DNA of 64,000 nt from Boswellia sacra. Lineage: Eukaryota > Streptophyta > Magnoliopsida > Sapindales > Burseraceae. The notes under the pieces were generated by a model. It was not told where the DNA came from. It saw only the letters and a list, made by a program, of their open reading frames with translations, and searched no databases. The DNA is taken from positions 1 through 64,000 of the forward strand of contig SNVD02007645.1 in NCBI GenBank assembly GCA_013180625.2. The letters are read 5' to 3'. The position numbers and the translations under genes are program-made. Below, piece after piece: positions 32,801 through 46,759 of this stretch (position 1 is the stretch's first letter; each line of letters starts with the position of its first letter).

Positions 32801-35800
32801 CATTTACATCGCTCTTGTCTTCATAAAACAGTAAAGTCTGTTAGTATTTAGAATGTTGTCAAAATAATACTAAAAGGTTAGTCTACACAAACATTAGTGG
32901 TAATTACATATTCTGAGAAAAAAGAAAAAGGTAAGTTGATTTGGCATCCAACAACTGAGCTCAGAAAACAAGAAAAACATTTTTTTAAAAAAAAAAAAAA
33001 ACCCCGACTTGCAATATGATATATTGGTCTTAATCCACTGTGAAGTGGTTGGAAATTTATGGCATAGATTAAGAAAAGGCAAGTTTTATTAGGCCATCCC
33101 AGGTTCCTGTGACCCTTTAATATGAAGATTTTGTTTGCTTTTGGGAGAAGGAAAAAGGCCAGAATGCCCAGGAAGTGTGTGTTTTCTGTAGGAAATATTA
33201 TAGGGAAGAAACAAGCAAATTTTCAAAAGACTAAACAGAGCAATTAATGCCAGATTCAATCTGGAAATCAGTGCATGCTTAGGGATTAGCCAAGGCAGGT
33301 AGTTTAATTATGTTAAGAACAGTACTCATGCTACCCATGCCAGCCTGGTTACACATATACAAGAAACCAGGAGGAAGAGAGACAGGAGGGGGTAGGGAAA
33401 ACGAGAGGCTGCAGAGAATGACATAGAGATATTTAACAAAAAAGAAAAAAGGAAAAGGAAAAAATCTGCTGATATCAATCAAAGTCTGAGACACAGCTAC
33501 AAGGCCTAACCATATCTTTGAGCAAAGAATTGACAGCTATTGGAAGCTTTTGATCAGGGCGAGAAAACTTCATATCTATGAGCACTCATAGTCACAATTT
33601 CATATATCGCATGTTTAGTAACTGCTACAATTTAGTACAGTAGAAAGCAAGAAAGCAGGAAAATTTTCCTTATCATTAAACAATGTTTTACCAGATTGTC
33701 GTTTCTTCAGTGACTTCCGCTGCCGCTCAACAGCCTCCTTAATTTCCAACAACTGCCTCTGAAAAAGAAAGAAATGAAAAAAGGAACTAAATCAACCACA
33801 ACTCTTTAATCCCAATCCAAATCATCTTAGTTTGATAGATGGAGAACTGAAGACTGACTGTTTAGAAGGAAGAAGACGAGATAAAAATTTCCTAAAAGAA
33901 TCACTAAAAGAAGCCTAACCAGAAGATAATTGCTAAACAGAAAATGAAAATACCAAATCTCAATAAACAAAGGCTTGGAAAATATTAATACACCTCAAAG
34001 GAACCCCCTGAACATACTTTTGGACAGACATCAAAGACACATTCAATCGCAGCTTGTCTCACGATTTTGACCAGGTGAACCATGGCGATTCTGGATTCCT
34101 TTTTTCTCTTCTTTTTATCTTTGAGTTTTCCTTTTATTAACTAAGAAAAAGATGATAATTGCATTGAAAATAAAAAAAGTTTCCAAGAATGACCACGCAA
34201 TTCACTGAAAAAGAACTAGCCCAGGAAAGCCAAAAGATCTATCCGCATGGTATCCAGGGAATTTCCAAAGCTTAGAACAAAAACCAACCATACCCACCAA
34301 TCATGCATACAATTAACCCAAAACCCTCGCCAGCTTGAATGAACAAACAAAGGCACACGTATCCTCAGACTCTTTTGATATTAGGGCTCAAAGGGAAGCC
34401 AGGACCAAGACAGGAGGCCAAACTAACATAGTTAATGCTTGTTTCATCATCTCATTTCCACTACAGGCAGCAATTTTAATTTTTGGCTCTAATTATATTT
34501 TTCTAAAATAGCGTAGAGATAATTTGAGAAGGAAAGCATAAAAATAATTCACAATGAAAGCCACTAAGAAAATTGCATACGGAATTAAGAAAATCCACTG
34601 GTTCCAAGGCGAAAAGAAAAGAAAAAGATGAGAACGTACCAGATGAGCATTTAAATCTTTCAATGCTTGCCCATCTTCCCATGTCTCAGATATGACAGTT
34701 CCAGCTCTGCAATGGATAAAAGCTAGATACATGACATTGCACTTTAAATGAGGAAGAACCAAACTATAAGCTGTGATAAATCTGCTGCTTTCAAAAAAAA
34801 TTATGGGCAACAAAATCCACAAACATATTGCAAGTTTTGGAGAAGACCAAACACTAACAGCTTTAAAATTATGGCACAAAGTTTTCAGGAGGCTAATATT
34901 AGTCAGGTCATTCCAAAGAATTGTGTTTTGTTGTTCACTGAATATCACTGTGTGCTAGGTGGAAGAAAGCTGTTGCTCTTTGGAGATTTTGTATTCTGGC
35001 TGTATTTTTGGTTTTATGGTTGGAGATAGAAAATGACCATTGGAGGATGCTATGGCAGAAGATTGGGTGATGCGATGGGATAAAGTTCATAATCTTGCTT
35101 CATCATAGGCTTAACTACAAAGCAATTTGATGGGATTTCCTTCTTCTTTATTCAAAGGGATTGAGCAGCTATATGCTTGTAATGAAGTTATTGGTCTTTC
35201 GTATTTTGTCTTATTTTCAGTGGACTTTTGGTTCACTCTTTTGCTCTTCGTATTTGAAGTTATATTTAATAAACTCTTTCTGCGCATTCAAATAAAGATA
35301 TCTTCCCATTTATTTCAGATGCTCTTAAAGAAATTATGATCATCCTGATGTTTTTATATTCTTTTGTACAATCAAACATCATGACAAACCAAGTTCTTTA
35401 TGATTTCACCAAAACTGCACAACAAATGGAGCAAGACAAATACATTCAAGGACATTTACAAGCCTAAGAAAAAATGGAATACCTGATTACACCCACATTG
35501 CCAAGTCTCACAGAATCCTGGCGTACCTTCAGCCTAGCTTCCTGTCTCTCAGCTTTTGAAACAGCTATCAGTAGATCAGATATTATTTTTGTCCTCTGAA
35601 TATGAGAAGGAAAACAGAATCGATGACTTGTAGAACACAGTGGTGTTAGCATAACCACTGAAAATATTCATACAATAATTATCCTCCTTGCCAATACATG
35701 AACTTTTTCGGGAGTAAAAAATAAAAAAGTATGCATGTAAATCTCAAAGCTTATATGCATATTTGAAAAGTAATAACAAAAAAAGACAGTATCAAAGGCT

Positions 35801-38800
35801 TTAAAGAAGACAGCCGAACAGCAGTCACCGTAAAACAATGAGTGATAGTTCCATATTAGCCGACATTCATAGAATATCTATTTTGGAAATTTGACAGATA
35901 TTTGGAAAATGAAACTATAAGTATCCTTATCCAAAGTATGACAAACTCTCCAATTCCTTTATTAAATTTCTTAATATGGAATGAGAGTAATGAATTCTAC
36001 TAACACTCGTGCAATAGAGAAGATAGAAATAGGGTCAAATAGACAAAATTGAACATAAAATTCTAAGGAGAGGTATCCAGTCCATTAGGTTCTATATTGA
36101 CAGTTCTGCAATAATCATGTAGCATTTTTTGTTCCTCACCACCACAAAATGTGCCACTTTTGCACACTAACTGTAGACACCATAAAGAATTCTGTTGCTA
36201 CAGATATGATAGCTTTGCACTTATGTAGGTATTGTCATTTCCTCAGGAGTCATTGCCGAATTAAAGAAGAATCCAGAACCAAATCACAGAATGAAGTGAA
36301 TCTTAAAGAAATCTTAAAGAATGCAACAGAGAATAAGAACAATATTCAGGTTAATGCAACAGAACTGAACAACTAGAATTTTTAATCAACAAGATGCAAA
36401 ATATTGCACCTGTAAACAACAGGACACTACATATTGAACTTGTAAGTACCAAGGCTACCAAAAAGTGACAACCTGTAATAAATAGGCTACGTTCAAGTAA
36501 TGCATTTTATGCAAAGCAAAAGAATGCATATGGTAACAATAAGAAAAGAAATTCTCCCCCAGGACCAAATCACCCAGGTGGGGAAGAATGAGAAAAGTTA
36601 CTATTTAGCACAATGTTTGCCAAGATAAGTGGACTTATAGCAGTACGGTAGTGACATCAAAATTTTGAGACAAGTTCATAATAAAATAATCAGATGTTGC
36701 AATACAAAGTAAACAAAGTTTCTTTGAGGAAGCGCACCTTTGGCTTCATTTGCTGTTCATAATCTTTCAGGTCCTTCAGTTCCTACACAAATTACACTTA
36801 GTGTTCGAACTTAAACTAGGAAAATAGGGGGAAAAGTCTAGATAATTTGTCATAGATAGCAATTATACACCTTTTCTAATTGGCAGCAAAGATTCTGATA
36901 ATCAGAGGCCTCTTGACGAGATTTACATAAGTCCTCCTCCAATGTTGCAACTTTTGCACGTAAAGATATGAGCTCATCCTTTTCAAAACAATGAATTGGA
37001 ATCTTAAATGTCAAAACTTTGCAGTAAAAAATTTTTTTCTTTTTTTCTATGTCTTCACATTTTTCTTACAATTCAAATAATACCATGTTTATTCTTCACA
37101 GCAGAAAGGGGGAAAAAAAAAGAGAGAGAGGGGGCTTTCCAGGACATTTCTGTCAATCATACCTCTAATGAAGAACGATTGTCAATCCGAAACTGTTCTT
37201 TAGGCCTACTATCCTACAAAATGAATACAAAATAAAACAATAAGTACAAGAAACCTTAACAGAAACAGAGCATTTTGCACAAAAGATGGAAATGCAAGGA
37301 AAAGGAAAATCTAGAAGGGGCAGGAACCGAAATTTTAAGGGAACATATTTAACAACAGGTAAAAGTTTAGCAAAACTATATATGGTTTAAATTAAAGTCT
37401 AAATAATAGATTTCTTAATTAACAACCACCTCCTACATAAAGAAAAGAAATTTACTTTCCTTATACTCCTTCCTGTCCTTTAATTTCTCTCCCTTTCTTG
37501 TAAATTGAGAGCCATGCAAGGAGCAAATTACTTAAACAAATGACCTCTACAGCATTGGAAACTTGTGCATCACCAGCACATCTTTCTCACGTGGCTTACT
37601 ACTTCCAGAAAAGTTATCAATTCCACAAGCATTCAACAGAACCAAAGATACATGCAAGAAAGTCACTCACATCTCCACTGCTACCCCTTTTGGAGGGCCC
37701 AATTTCAACATAAAAATCAGGGTTAAGAAAAAACTTAACAATATTTGATGTCATAAACTATCGCCTGGCTACTCATAATATCATCACGATCACAAAATAT
37801 TTTCAAACAATAGAACACAAGTAATCAAAAGCTAAGAAAAATGGAGCAACTGGAAATTAATCATATGTCAAATACAGAATGCATACTTTCAACAAACAAT
37901 TACTGCAGAGATATGGTCTTATTATTCTCCATTTATGTCCATAGTCCTTCTAGGTTCAGCTTCTAAGGAACCATATAGTAGTAATCACACAACAGATTCC
38001 ACATGAAAAGAAATATATAAGAATTATTAATTTAATATTTTGCATTTTGGAAAATCCCCATAGTGTAATTTGATCTATTTGGAGAAGCGGAATGGGAAAG
38101 AAATCAGTTGATCAACAAAACAATGGGGTCGAATTTTATATGCAACGGGTAAATCTTAAATCCAGTTCCCTTATGGTGACCTTGTATTTGTGAATTACTT
38201 GGAACAATCAACCAAACTTTTTGTACAGGCTGAATCTAAATGATTTCTTTGACATATCAATCTTTTGAATTGCAACACTTTGCAGGTACCTTTTGTAAAA
38301 CCTTTACAAAATTTATGTTATTAACTTCAAAGTCCCAAATAAAACAATAATAAATTGGAATTTGATGAACGGAGAAAATCAATGCAATGCAAGCTGTCAT
38401 CTTTCATAATCTCGTATATGCGATACTGATATTGCAACGAAATGTTTTCCACAACACTATAACGTAAGCAATTTTCAGAAATATACCAGTTAAATGCACC
38501 CAAGGTACCTTTTGTAAAACCTTTACATACTTTATGTTATTAACTTCATTTGCTCAAATAAAACAATAATAAATTGGAATTTGATGAACGAAGCACATCA
38601 ATGCAATGCAAGCTGTCATCTTTCATAATCTCGTATATGTGATATTGCAACTAAATGTTTTCCACAACACTATCACGTAAGCAATTTTCAGAAATATACC
38701 AATTAAATGCACCCAAGGTACCTTTTGTAAAACCTTTACAAACTTTATGTTATTAACTTCATTTTCTCAAATAAAACAATAATAAATCAAAATTTGATGA

Positions 38801-41089
38801 ACGGAGCACATCAATGCAATGCAAGCTGTCATCTTTCATAATCTCGTATATGTGATACTGATCTTGCAACTAAATGTTTTCCACAACACTATCACGTAAG
38901 CAATTTTCAGAAATATACCTATTAAATGCACCCATATTGCAAATTATCAAATAGATAATACATTCAATCACTCAAGCAGCCAGTATAAAGCACAATATGA
39001 GAACCAAAACTTGCATAATTAGGCCATTTAGCCCTACGACTCAGCCAGTCACAAAAATTTCCCACTTTGGTGTTTGCTTCAATACCTTTAGGTGACATTA
39101 TGTACAGTAAACATGACAATCTATCCAGCTTCCTTACCATAAAGTAGTCATTAGTTACTGTATCCTAAAATGACTCGTCCAAAAGGACCTTTATTTCCTT
39201 CTCAGTAAAGTGAAGAGTAGATCTATTCAATCCCCTACCATATTCAACATCCTCAGATAATTGACATCACAATAATAATTATGACCACTTAACATTGATT
39301 ATGACAACAATAATTACAAATGCATGAAAAGTTAAGACACGAAATAAGAGCAGCTTATGCAAGTAAAATCATACCTTCTGAGATGAATTCTCAAGCTGAC
39401 CATTTGAAGGTGAAGCTGTTGAAGCAGATATTTGTGACCTCATCGGTTCATTTGCTCTGGAACCACGGCCTCTACCTGAAACAGCATGTCCCCTACCACG
39501 ACCTTGTTTTTTCCTATTTACATCAGAGCCTGCCTTGGACTCAACAGCTTCTGTAACCTTCTGCCTTCCATCAGCCACCGCCTGATTTAGTTTGAATCAT
39601 ACATAAACACATTTAGAAATCCCTTGATAAAATCACCATTAAATCAGCCACATTATTTTATATCTAAATCAGAAAATTACATCAACACGCTCAGGAAAGA
39701 AAACATTGGAATCAGAGAAGATTTGAACCAAAAAATGAGAATAAAAGGACAATCAACAACCAAAACATTCAACAAGCAGAAAAGTGGCACGAACTACCAA
39801 TTAAAGTCCATTTTCGGTCATCAACCTACCTCAACATGTTCAAAAACACTCGAGTCATCATCTTCTTGAAGTTTTTGGCGCTTTTGTGTATTTGCTTGTA
39901 TTAGAAATTCCCCTCCAACCTGGCATTAGTTTATGAAGAAAATAACACGTAAGTCATAAGAACTAAAAGGTACTGTCAGCTACATTTTTGGCAAACAATT
40001 TGCAAACCAGATATCATTCAAAAGGACAATATATACGCCAATTGTTGCCAAGCATATAGCACCATTTACCTAAAAGGCTGTCTTACAAATCAAATTCAAG
40101 CATTCATTCACACACAAGCAAACAAATCACACGTGCAACTTTCCCACCACAATATTTGAACCATCCATAAACTAGAACTCCAATTTATATTTATAAGCGT
40201 GCACATGCCTCCAAAATAAAATCTATTCATTCTAGTTATACACTACTGGCTGATCACAAAATTTATCAATTTACAGATATATTAAATTCTATCCACATCA
40301 CCACTTAAGAATCCTATAAATTGCTCTCTAGCACCACAGAATTCTTAGAAATAAAAAGTATTCTAACTAACCAGCGTCATTTATTGACCGTTCGTTGCAA
40401 TTATTGGTATTGGATCATTCACACAGTAGCCTCCACAATTTCCGATGAAATAAAGTATCATCTAGGCTAATTTATGAGCTTTGATAGCAAAAACTTCTAG
40501 CACAATCATTGACGAACAAGCAACCTGATAAAATGTTCCATAAAACTCTCACCGGAATGAGTTTGAGAGAGGTGGTTTCGCAAAGAAAACCCATGTCATA
40601 TAAACAGTTAGCTCGGCATTGTATTCGACTCTGTCATTATCATTTGAATACTCAGAAATCTCTACATTAATGTCAGACAGCTAGTCTTTCTTATTTTCCA
40701 ATTCCAGCCCAAGATTCGAAACCGCAGCAATAACAGCACACAAAATTCAACTCTAAAAACTCAACCTTACATTCAATTCTACTGTTCTAGAAACTACATT
40801 GACCCATTTAAGATCAGGAACAACCCTAGAAGACTGAATTGAGGCTTACATCATCGTCAGAGTCGCTAGAGAACGAGGCCTGAGCCAAGTCCTCAGCGGC
40901 AACGGATCTCTTGGCCACAGAAGAAGAGACCGTTGACCAAGTGGGCTGCTGCTGCTGTTGCTGCTGTTGTTGCTGGGCAGGCGCCTTGCCGACCATTCGA
41001 GCTTCAAGCTTGGCAATCTTAGTGGGCAAAGAGTGGTCCGATTGGTTAGAAGAGTTTGAAGAGAAATGTATAAGCATATCATCCGACAT
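29838..41089 (-). CDS. TSL: TOUSLED-like serine/threonine protein kinase
   Basis: Sixteen coding exons, all with GT-AG junctions in phase: 41089-40850, 39919-39830, 39581-39375, 37213-37163, 36978-36871, 36782-36738, 35595-35483, 34706-34640, 33758-33692, 32818-32721, 32586-32407, 32231-32021, 31162-30898, 30735-30681, 30427-30266 and 29933-29838. They give 684 residues, against 688 in Arabidopsis TSL. In order: MSDDMLIHFSSNSSNQSD start, poly-Gln, a basic GRGRGHAVSGRGRG region (likely nuclear targeting), coiled-coil exons, then the kinase domain (about 402-645) with GKGGFSEVYK, Lys435, HYDLKPGN (Asp536), DFG (Asp554) and GAGTYW. TOUSLED kinases are nuclear, act with the histone chaperone ASF1 and chromatin, and in plants are needed for leaf and flower development. 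All catalytic residues are present, so the gene looks functional. The start is the only ATG; the open frame extends upstream without another ATG. Confidence 0.96.
38284..38936. repeat. Three tandem copies of a ~215-bp unit in a TOUSLED intron
   Basis: Copies begin with AGGTACCTTTTGTAAAACCT at 38284, 38503 and 38716. They share TGCAATGCAAGCTGTCATCT and TAAGCAATTTTCAGAAATAT, differing at scattered bases and small indels. They lie in the 2.2-kb third intron (37214-39374). No coding function is suggested. Confidence 0.9.
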
Positions 41090-41290
41090 TGCGGCTGCTT
41101 TCGCCTTTGCCCAAACCAGATCATAAAAGGGTTTTCCACTAAATCCTCGATTCCACACTAAAAAATGAATCTTTCCCTTGAAACAAACGCATCTTCAACA
41201 GAAGAGAAGAATTAGGGTTTTAAAAAAAAAATTGACAACTTTTTGGTAAAAGGGGTGACGACGAAGATGAGTAAAGAAGGAATAGGAATG
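41090..41290 (-). promoter_or_regulatory. TOUSLED 5' leader with a telo-box
   Basis: The minus strand at 41220-41212 reads AAACCCTAA, the plant telo-box often found near start sites of housekeeping and cell-cycle genes. It lies about 125 bp before the TSL start codon. No sharp TATA box is seen. Confidence 0.45.
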
Positions 41291-42621
41291 GCTTATTTCT
41301 TGTTTTATGGTTTATTGTTTATGTTTGTATTTTATGCTATGTTGAGAGTTTTTTGAGTGTTTTTGACTCGATAGAAGTTTCAATGTCTGATGTGGTCAGT
41401 GGCGACGACTTGGATATTGGTGAAACATGGGGCTTGTGTGGAACACTACGGATTTTGAAGAGGTCATACATGTGGTGACTATGTTGTCGTTGTATAATTG
41501 TATTCTATTTACACCCTAGTAGATTTGTGCCATGTGATGTAACCATCCAACAACACATTTTAATTCTCACCTTACCTTCATTATTTGAGAATCTAGTAAA
41601 CATCTACCACATATCCTATATACTTTTTTTTAAAAAATTAAAAGGAATAACCAAATATAAAGTAGATTTTGATTTTTCATAAGTGTAATATTTTCTTTGA
41701 TTGTGTAATCAAGTTCAACATACAAACAAAAATACCCTTCCAAACAAAATATTAGAACACGTTTAACTTATGCTTTTAAAAGGTTGGTAGGTTGACGAGT
41801 AATCCTTAATATTCAGCTTGTGTGAAATACATAAACTCGTTAATGGGCTGACGAGTAAAACACATTAACCTGCAATGTTTAACAGGAGTGAACATTACCC
41901 CTCAACCTATCGATAAACTTGTGGTTGGTAAGGCTATAAAAAATTATTAATAAAGAATTGGCTAAATTGAAACACCTCCTTGAAACTTAGATTATTTTCC
42001 ACATCGTCCTTTTTTAAGGTATTTGGTATCTTATTACACATAGTACTTACTAAATTGAAAAGTTTAGAATTGTTTACTTATTTGTTAATGAATCATACTA
42101 TATATTTAATCAATTTATATGATCAACTTCAAAAGATATGATATAAAACAATCTGATTAGATCGAGGATTATTACATCACTTACTCTAATTTCTTAATTT
42201 ATGATTAGTTATTACGCATCTAGTAACATTACTTTTTATTTTTTTATCAACAATATTAAAACAAAGCATTTTTAATTTCCTTAACTTTGTAACAAACTAA
42301 CAATAAGCTATTGTCTCAGATTGTCTCTACATGTTCTACATGAAACTTTTAATCTATAGCAAAATTCCAAAACATCAACTTGGGAGGGTGTAAAGGGAAA
42401 ATATTACACATTATTAAAAAAACGAAATAACCCCTAATGAGTCGTCTCAAAGCACATCACCTCAAGAAAACCTTCCCGCACTATCGAATTTATAGAGACG
42501 ACTTGGCTTTCTTTAGGATATTCTCGACTGCCGGGAATGGTACTCGGGAGGCTCTCATAACTCAAGCAGCAAGCACCACAAAATTGCAATTAGGATACTT
42601 AACCAGCTTCTATACTCTACA
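41291..42621. other. Intergenic DNA between TOUSLED and the copia element
   Basis: AT-rich, no gene seen. The left part should include the TOUSLED promoter. Confidence 0.5.
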
Positions 42622-43822
42622 CTGATAGTTCTGGAAGTATGCAGTTATATAAAATAAAACAGTAAACTGTTAAGTAAATTGGCATCGGAGGATTTTTACG
42701 TGATTTAGTTATAAAACCTACATCCACGAACAGCTATAGAGCTACAATTCACTAAGTTCTGGTTTGTACAATCTTTAGGACCTTTTACAGTACTGACTCA
42801 CCCTCACACACTGACATAATCTTTGTAAAATAAAATCTTCGCAAAAATCATAAACTCTAGTGACACTGCCCATTCTCTGTCGCAAATAACTTAACAACAC
42901 ACTGTTAAGTTAAACATAACACACGAAGTCTGACATTGAATTACATAAACACTTAACTCTCAAGTTATCCCAAGTGTCTACTAATTCACACAGACTCAAT
43001 TAACAATTCATGTATGATTTTTACCACTCATACATGAATCAAAAGACGCAAAGAATCAGATTAAAGAAATATCCCAATTTGCGTTGAAGCACTTCTATCA
43101 ATTCATGGAATGCCAAAATCAAGACTCTCTCAAAAACACAACCAAATCAGCTAACTCGCCAATCTCTCTTTTTCGTCTTAGCCTTCAGTTATAACATGGT
43201 ATATATAGTGAGAGGCTTGGACGACATCTCCTAGAAATCCTGTAACAGATCTATATCAAAATCATTTTAGGATTAGAAGAAATAAAATAGGAAGTGATAT
43301 AATTAAACTCCTAAGAAATTAGGATAAATATCTATTCTAATTAGAATACAAGATACTATCTTCTAATCTAAAAAGATATTTATTATAAATCAAATACTTT
43401 CTAAAATATAATTCTAGAAACAGTAAAATAATAATCAAAATAACATTCTTATTTTATCACAAATTGATAAAAAATATAACATGTTTATGACATATGCACA
43501 TTGATACAAAATCTCGTCACCAATTATTCTCAGTACAAGTGCTCGACAGACATCACTCGACACTCGACACTCAACAAGTTTGACACAACAGACTCGACAT
43601 GCGACACAATTGCGACACTCAACAAAAGCTCAACACTCTACAAAATCTCGACACTGGACGAAATCGAAACTCGACAAAGTCTCGACACTAGACGAAATCG
43701 AAACTCGACAAAGTCTCGACAACCACACTTGCACCAATAATCTCAACATGATCAACTCGACACATCTGGACACATCTCGATATATCTCGACACAATCAAC
43801 TCGACACATCTCGACACCAACA
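42622..43822 (-). repeat. 3' LTR of the copia element
   Basis: 1201 bp, from TGATAGTTCT to CACCAACA (plus strand). Bases about 43550-43822 are a CTCGACA-rich repeat tract, including a perfect 34-bp direct repeat near 43648-43716. Confidence 0.9.
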
Positions 43823-43838
43823 ATCTCTCCCTTTTTGG
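43823..43838 (-). other. Polypurine tract of the copia element
   Basis: The minus strand reads CCAAAAAGGGAGAGAT directly against the LTR end TGTTGGTG. Confidence 0.8.
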
Positions 43839-44229
43839 CAACTTCTAATGAAAGCACTAAATTGTTTCTAGAAAAAAATAACATGTGAGCTGTTACAAAA
43901 ATCATAACAGAACATTGTCATAACTTTGTATATCATGCAAATACAGAAAAAACACATAACATCAAAATAAGTGGAATGCACACACATAGCATAAGAAATT
44001 TAGTTCTTACTCCCCTTCACTTCTTACTTACACCTTTGAGGAATAAGGAAAAAAAAAAACACAAAACACAGTTAAAGAGATAATAGGCAAAAATAAATAA
44101 ACACAAAACACAGTTAAAGAGATAACAGAAAAGGAACAAAAAGATCAGGAGCATCAAAAATATCAGTCAGCAGTGATTCCCACCCCCTTATCTCCCCCTT
44201 GATTTCAGCACAAGTGGCCAAAACTAACT
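43839..44229. other. Copia 3' untranslated region
   Basis: No gene. A second purine run (minus strand AAGGGGGAGATAAGGGGG, about 44186-44203) resembles an extra polypurine tract. Confidence 0.55.
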
Positions 44230-45922
44230 AAGTGTGGTAGACTTGCGAACTGGTGGAGAAGTGGAGCTGCCAAGGCACTTGATAGTCTTGCTGGCTACAG
44301 ATTTAAACTTGCACCTCGTAGTGGGAGTAGGCTGTTCAGAGGGGACAGGGGCCGGCGGTGCATCAGTAGTGTCAAAGAAAGTAGCAGTAAATTCAGCCAC
44401 AATTCGTCTGATCTCCTGCTCACGGAGTTCTGCACTGGTTGTTTGAGTTAGTGGTTGAGAGGTATGAGGTTCTACTTCAGCTGCTTCAGGGAGAGGGAAA
44501 TCATGAGGGGCTTCCTCAGTAAGTGGTGAAGGCTATTTCATTCCGGATTTTACTTGTGTTGGTTCATTAGACACAGATTCATCTCTTAAGGCCGGAGCTG
44601 AGGATTTGATGTTCTTCTTCTACTTCTGGTCAGATAATTTCTTTACCACTTTAACTGTCTTCTTTCCTTGCCTTCTAGTTCCCTTTATAGGAGATAGAAT
44701 TGGGTTTGCCTTCTGCTTCTGTGCTGCTGTTATATCTATCTTAACAGCAGAATGTGCAGCTTGACCTATTGCTGGTATTTGATCAGCTGCTGCAGGCAGA
44801 GGTTCATCATCCTTAGGTATCTCCTCAACTGGTTTCTCAGGAACCACAGTGTCAGTCTCCATGGTCGGTGGTTCTGCTATAGTACCAGGATGTCCTGCAA
44901 ACTTTGCTTCCAAAGCAGATTGCTTGAGTTTAAGTTCCTTCAAATCCTGTATAATTTCAGTCAAAACAGAGTTGATCAGTACAAGTTGTTCTTTAATATT
45001 GTTCAACTGATTTTTCCTGACTCTCTTAAGCTTCGGTTCAGGTGCAAGTAAGTCAGATTTGTCATGCAATCTCTGAAGAAATCCCTTTGTAATAGATTTA
45101 GACAAAATTTCAGTTTGTTCATTAGAGCTCATTGGGATGTTGTTCTGTGCAAGAATCTCTTGAATCAAACAGGAAAACACAAGCAAATAATAATCAGAGT
45201 GATAAGATAACAAAAAAGAAATTCCACTCTCTCTTCCCGAACATGATTTTGATGGGAAGAAGGAAGCCAGTTGAATTGAGCTATCTTATGCAACACTCGA
45301 TATTTCTTCCTAAGATATTGCTGGTCTATACCATCCTTCGGCTACCAAACAATATATGTTCTACCAGTCAATTCCTATATTACTTCGGTCATGTTATATT
45401 ATTCATCTAATGCATGTAAACTGTCTATGGAATGTCCAGGAAAGTGTTTATAACATTCGGAGAGAACTTAACAAACTTTCCTCGACAATAAACTTTGTGA
45501 TACAGAAAGCTTTTAGGATCATCAATGGCAGATGAGATTTTTGCATAAAATTCCTGAATTAAAGTCTTCACAGGGGGCAGGAAGTTTGTTACCGTACGAG
45601 TCCTGGAAATAGACTCAATCATCTCACTCAGACCATAGGTATTGAAATCTGACAGTTGTACCGGCCTTTCCATCTGCAGATTCCTCTTTGAAGTGTACTT
45701 CATAAACTTCTATTTAATGGCCGCTGTGAGGAATTTGTTGAACTTCGGCTTGATTTTGTCCTTTATCTTCTTTACTGGAACAAGTTCATCTTCGCTCATG
45801 GCTGGATCAGTTGCGATCTCTGCATGTTTGTGTTGTGTCGGAGATGACGGTACACTGTTTCTGGAGTCGCTGTGAGAAGATGAAGAACTGACTGTCTTAT
45901 TCGATTCAGAGGAGGTCGTCAT
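44230..45922 (-). pseudogene. Extra (env-position) ORF of the copia element with plant transposon-protein domain
   Basis: The ATG at 45922 opens a Ser-rich N-terminus (MTTSSESNKTVSSSSSHSDS), then EFYAKISSAIDDPKSFLYHK, VYCRGKFVKFSPNVINTFL and, after breaks, YRVLHKIAQFNWLPSSHQNH. This pattern matches the putative plant transposon protein domain seen in extra ORFs of many plant retroelements. The C-terminal half is a coiled, then Pro/Glu- and Lys-rich tail (KGTRRQGKKTVKVVKKL), continuing to about 44230. Stops at 45710-45712 and 45425-45427, a frameshift near 45220 and two further stops near 44618 and 44535 disable it. Its function is unknown; I see no convincing membrane segment to support a true envelope. 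Confidence 0.65.
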
Positions 45923-46759
45923 GGTTAGGGTTTCTGGTCTGCAGAAAATTTTCAGAACAGGAAGAGAGAAGCAAGACGCGGGACAGGGACGAAACTGTAG
46001 TTAGAGTATAGTATGAACAGGAGAAGCCCAAAAACTATTCGTAATATACTAAGCCAAAATTAAAATAATTTTGTTTTTTAACAAAAATTTAATGTTAATT
46101 CCCTTTCCAAAACCGTTCCATAACTGATATTAATGAAAAAATTTAAAAATTTGATTCCCATTTGAATAAGGAATTCTAATAGAATTAGGATTTCCGCCAC
46201 TGAACCTTCTCCCCCTTAATTCATTACTGCTGACATGACAATTTTTGACACATGGACATACAAGAAAATCAAATTTTTAAATAAGCACAAAGAGCATCGA
46301 GTGTTAAGAAAAACGTAACAGCAGACAGTTACCAATAACATAACAACAATATCTGAATGTCATATGAATCATTCTAAGAAGGCATATTTCAGAGCTGATT
46401 ATTTACCTTTATTAATTTTATCACTTAATCCAATTGAGTGATCAACTTGAGCATGCTTCTTACACACAAAAAAGCTAGTCTCAATGTGAATTTTATAAAT
46501 AAATATAGTAGCTTTCACACATGTATAAAGGTAGCCCTTTTCCATTTGCGTGGGTGACTTCACCATATTTTCTAGATACAATAAAGTTACTCTCAATGGA
46601 TGGCTTTCACACATCATATACTGGTCGCCCTCTCTGTATTTTTTGTTTTTAAACCAGTATCTTATTATTCACTTAATTTTTATATCACAGCTCTCACATG
46701 CTTAATTGGAAGAAAACTTATGATATTACAGTTACAAATAACATAACAGCACACAGTGT
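45923..46759. other. Copia spacer between pol and the extra ORF
   Basis: Non-coding, as in other SIRE-type elements. It contains imperfect repeats with GGCTTTCACACAT / AGCTTTCACACATG (about 46509 and 46602). Confidence 0.55.

Noticed and set aside
40911..41126. Plus-strand frame with a poly-Cys run
   Set aside because: It is the antisense of the TOUSLED poly-Gln codons.
41087..41158. N-terminal extension of TOUSLED by about 23 residues
   Set aside because: The frame is open upstream but contains no ATG; MSDDM matches the conserved TOUSLED start, so the extension is treated as leader.
43502..43905. Overlapping frames on both strands in the copia LTR
   Set aside because: All derive from the CTCGACA repeat tract, which is open in several frames.
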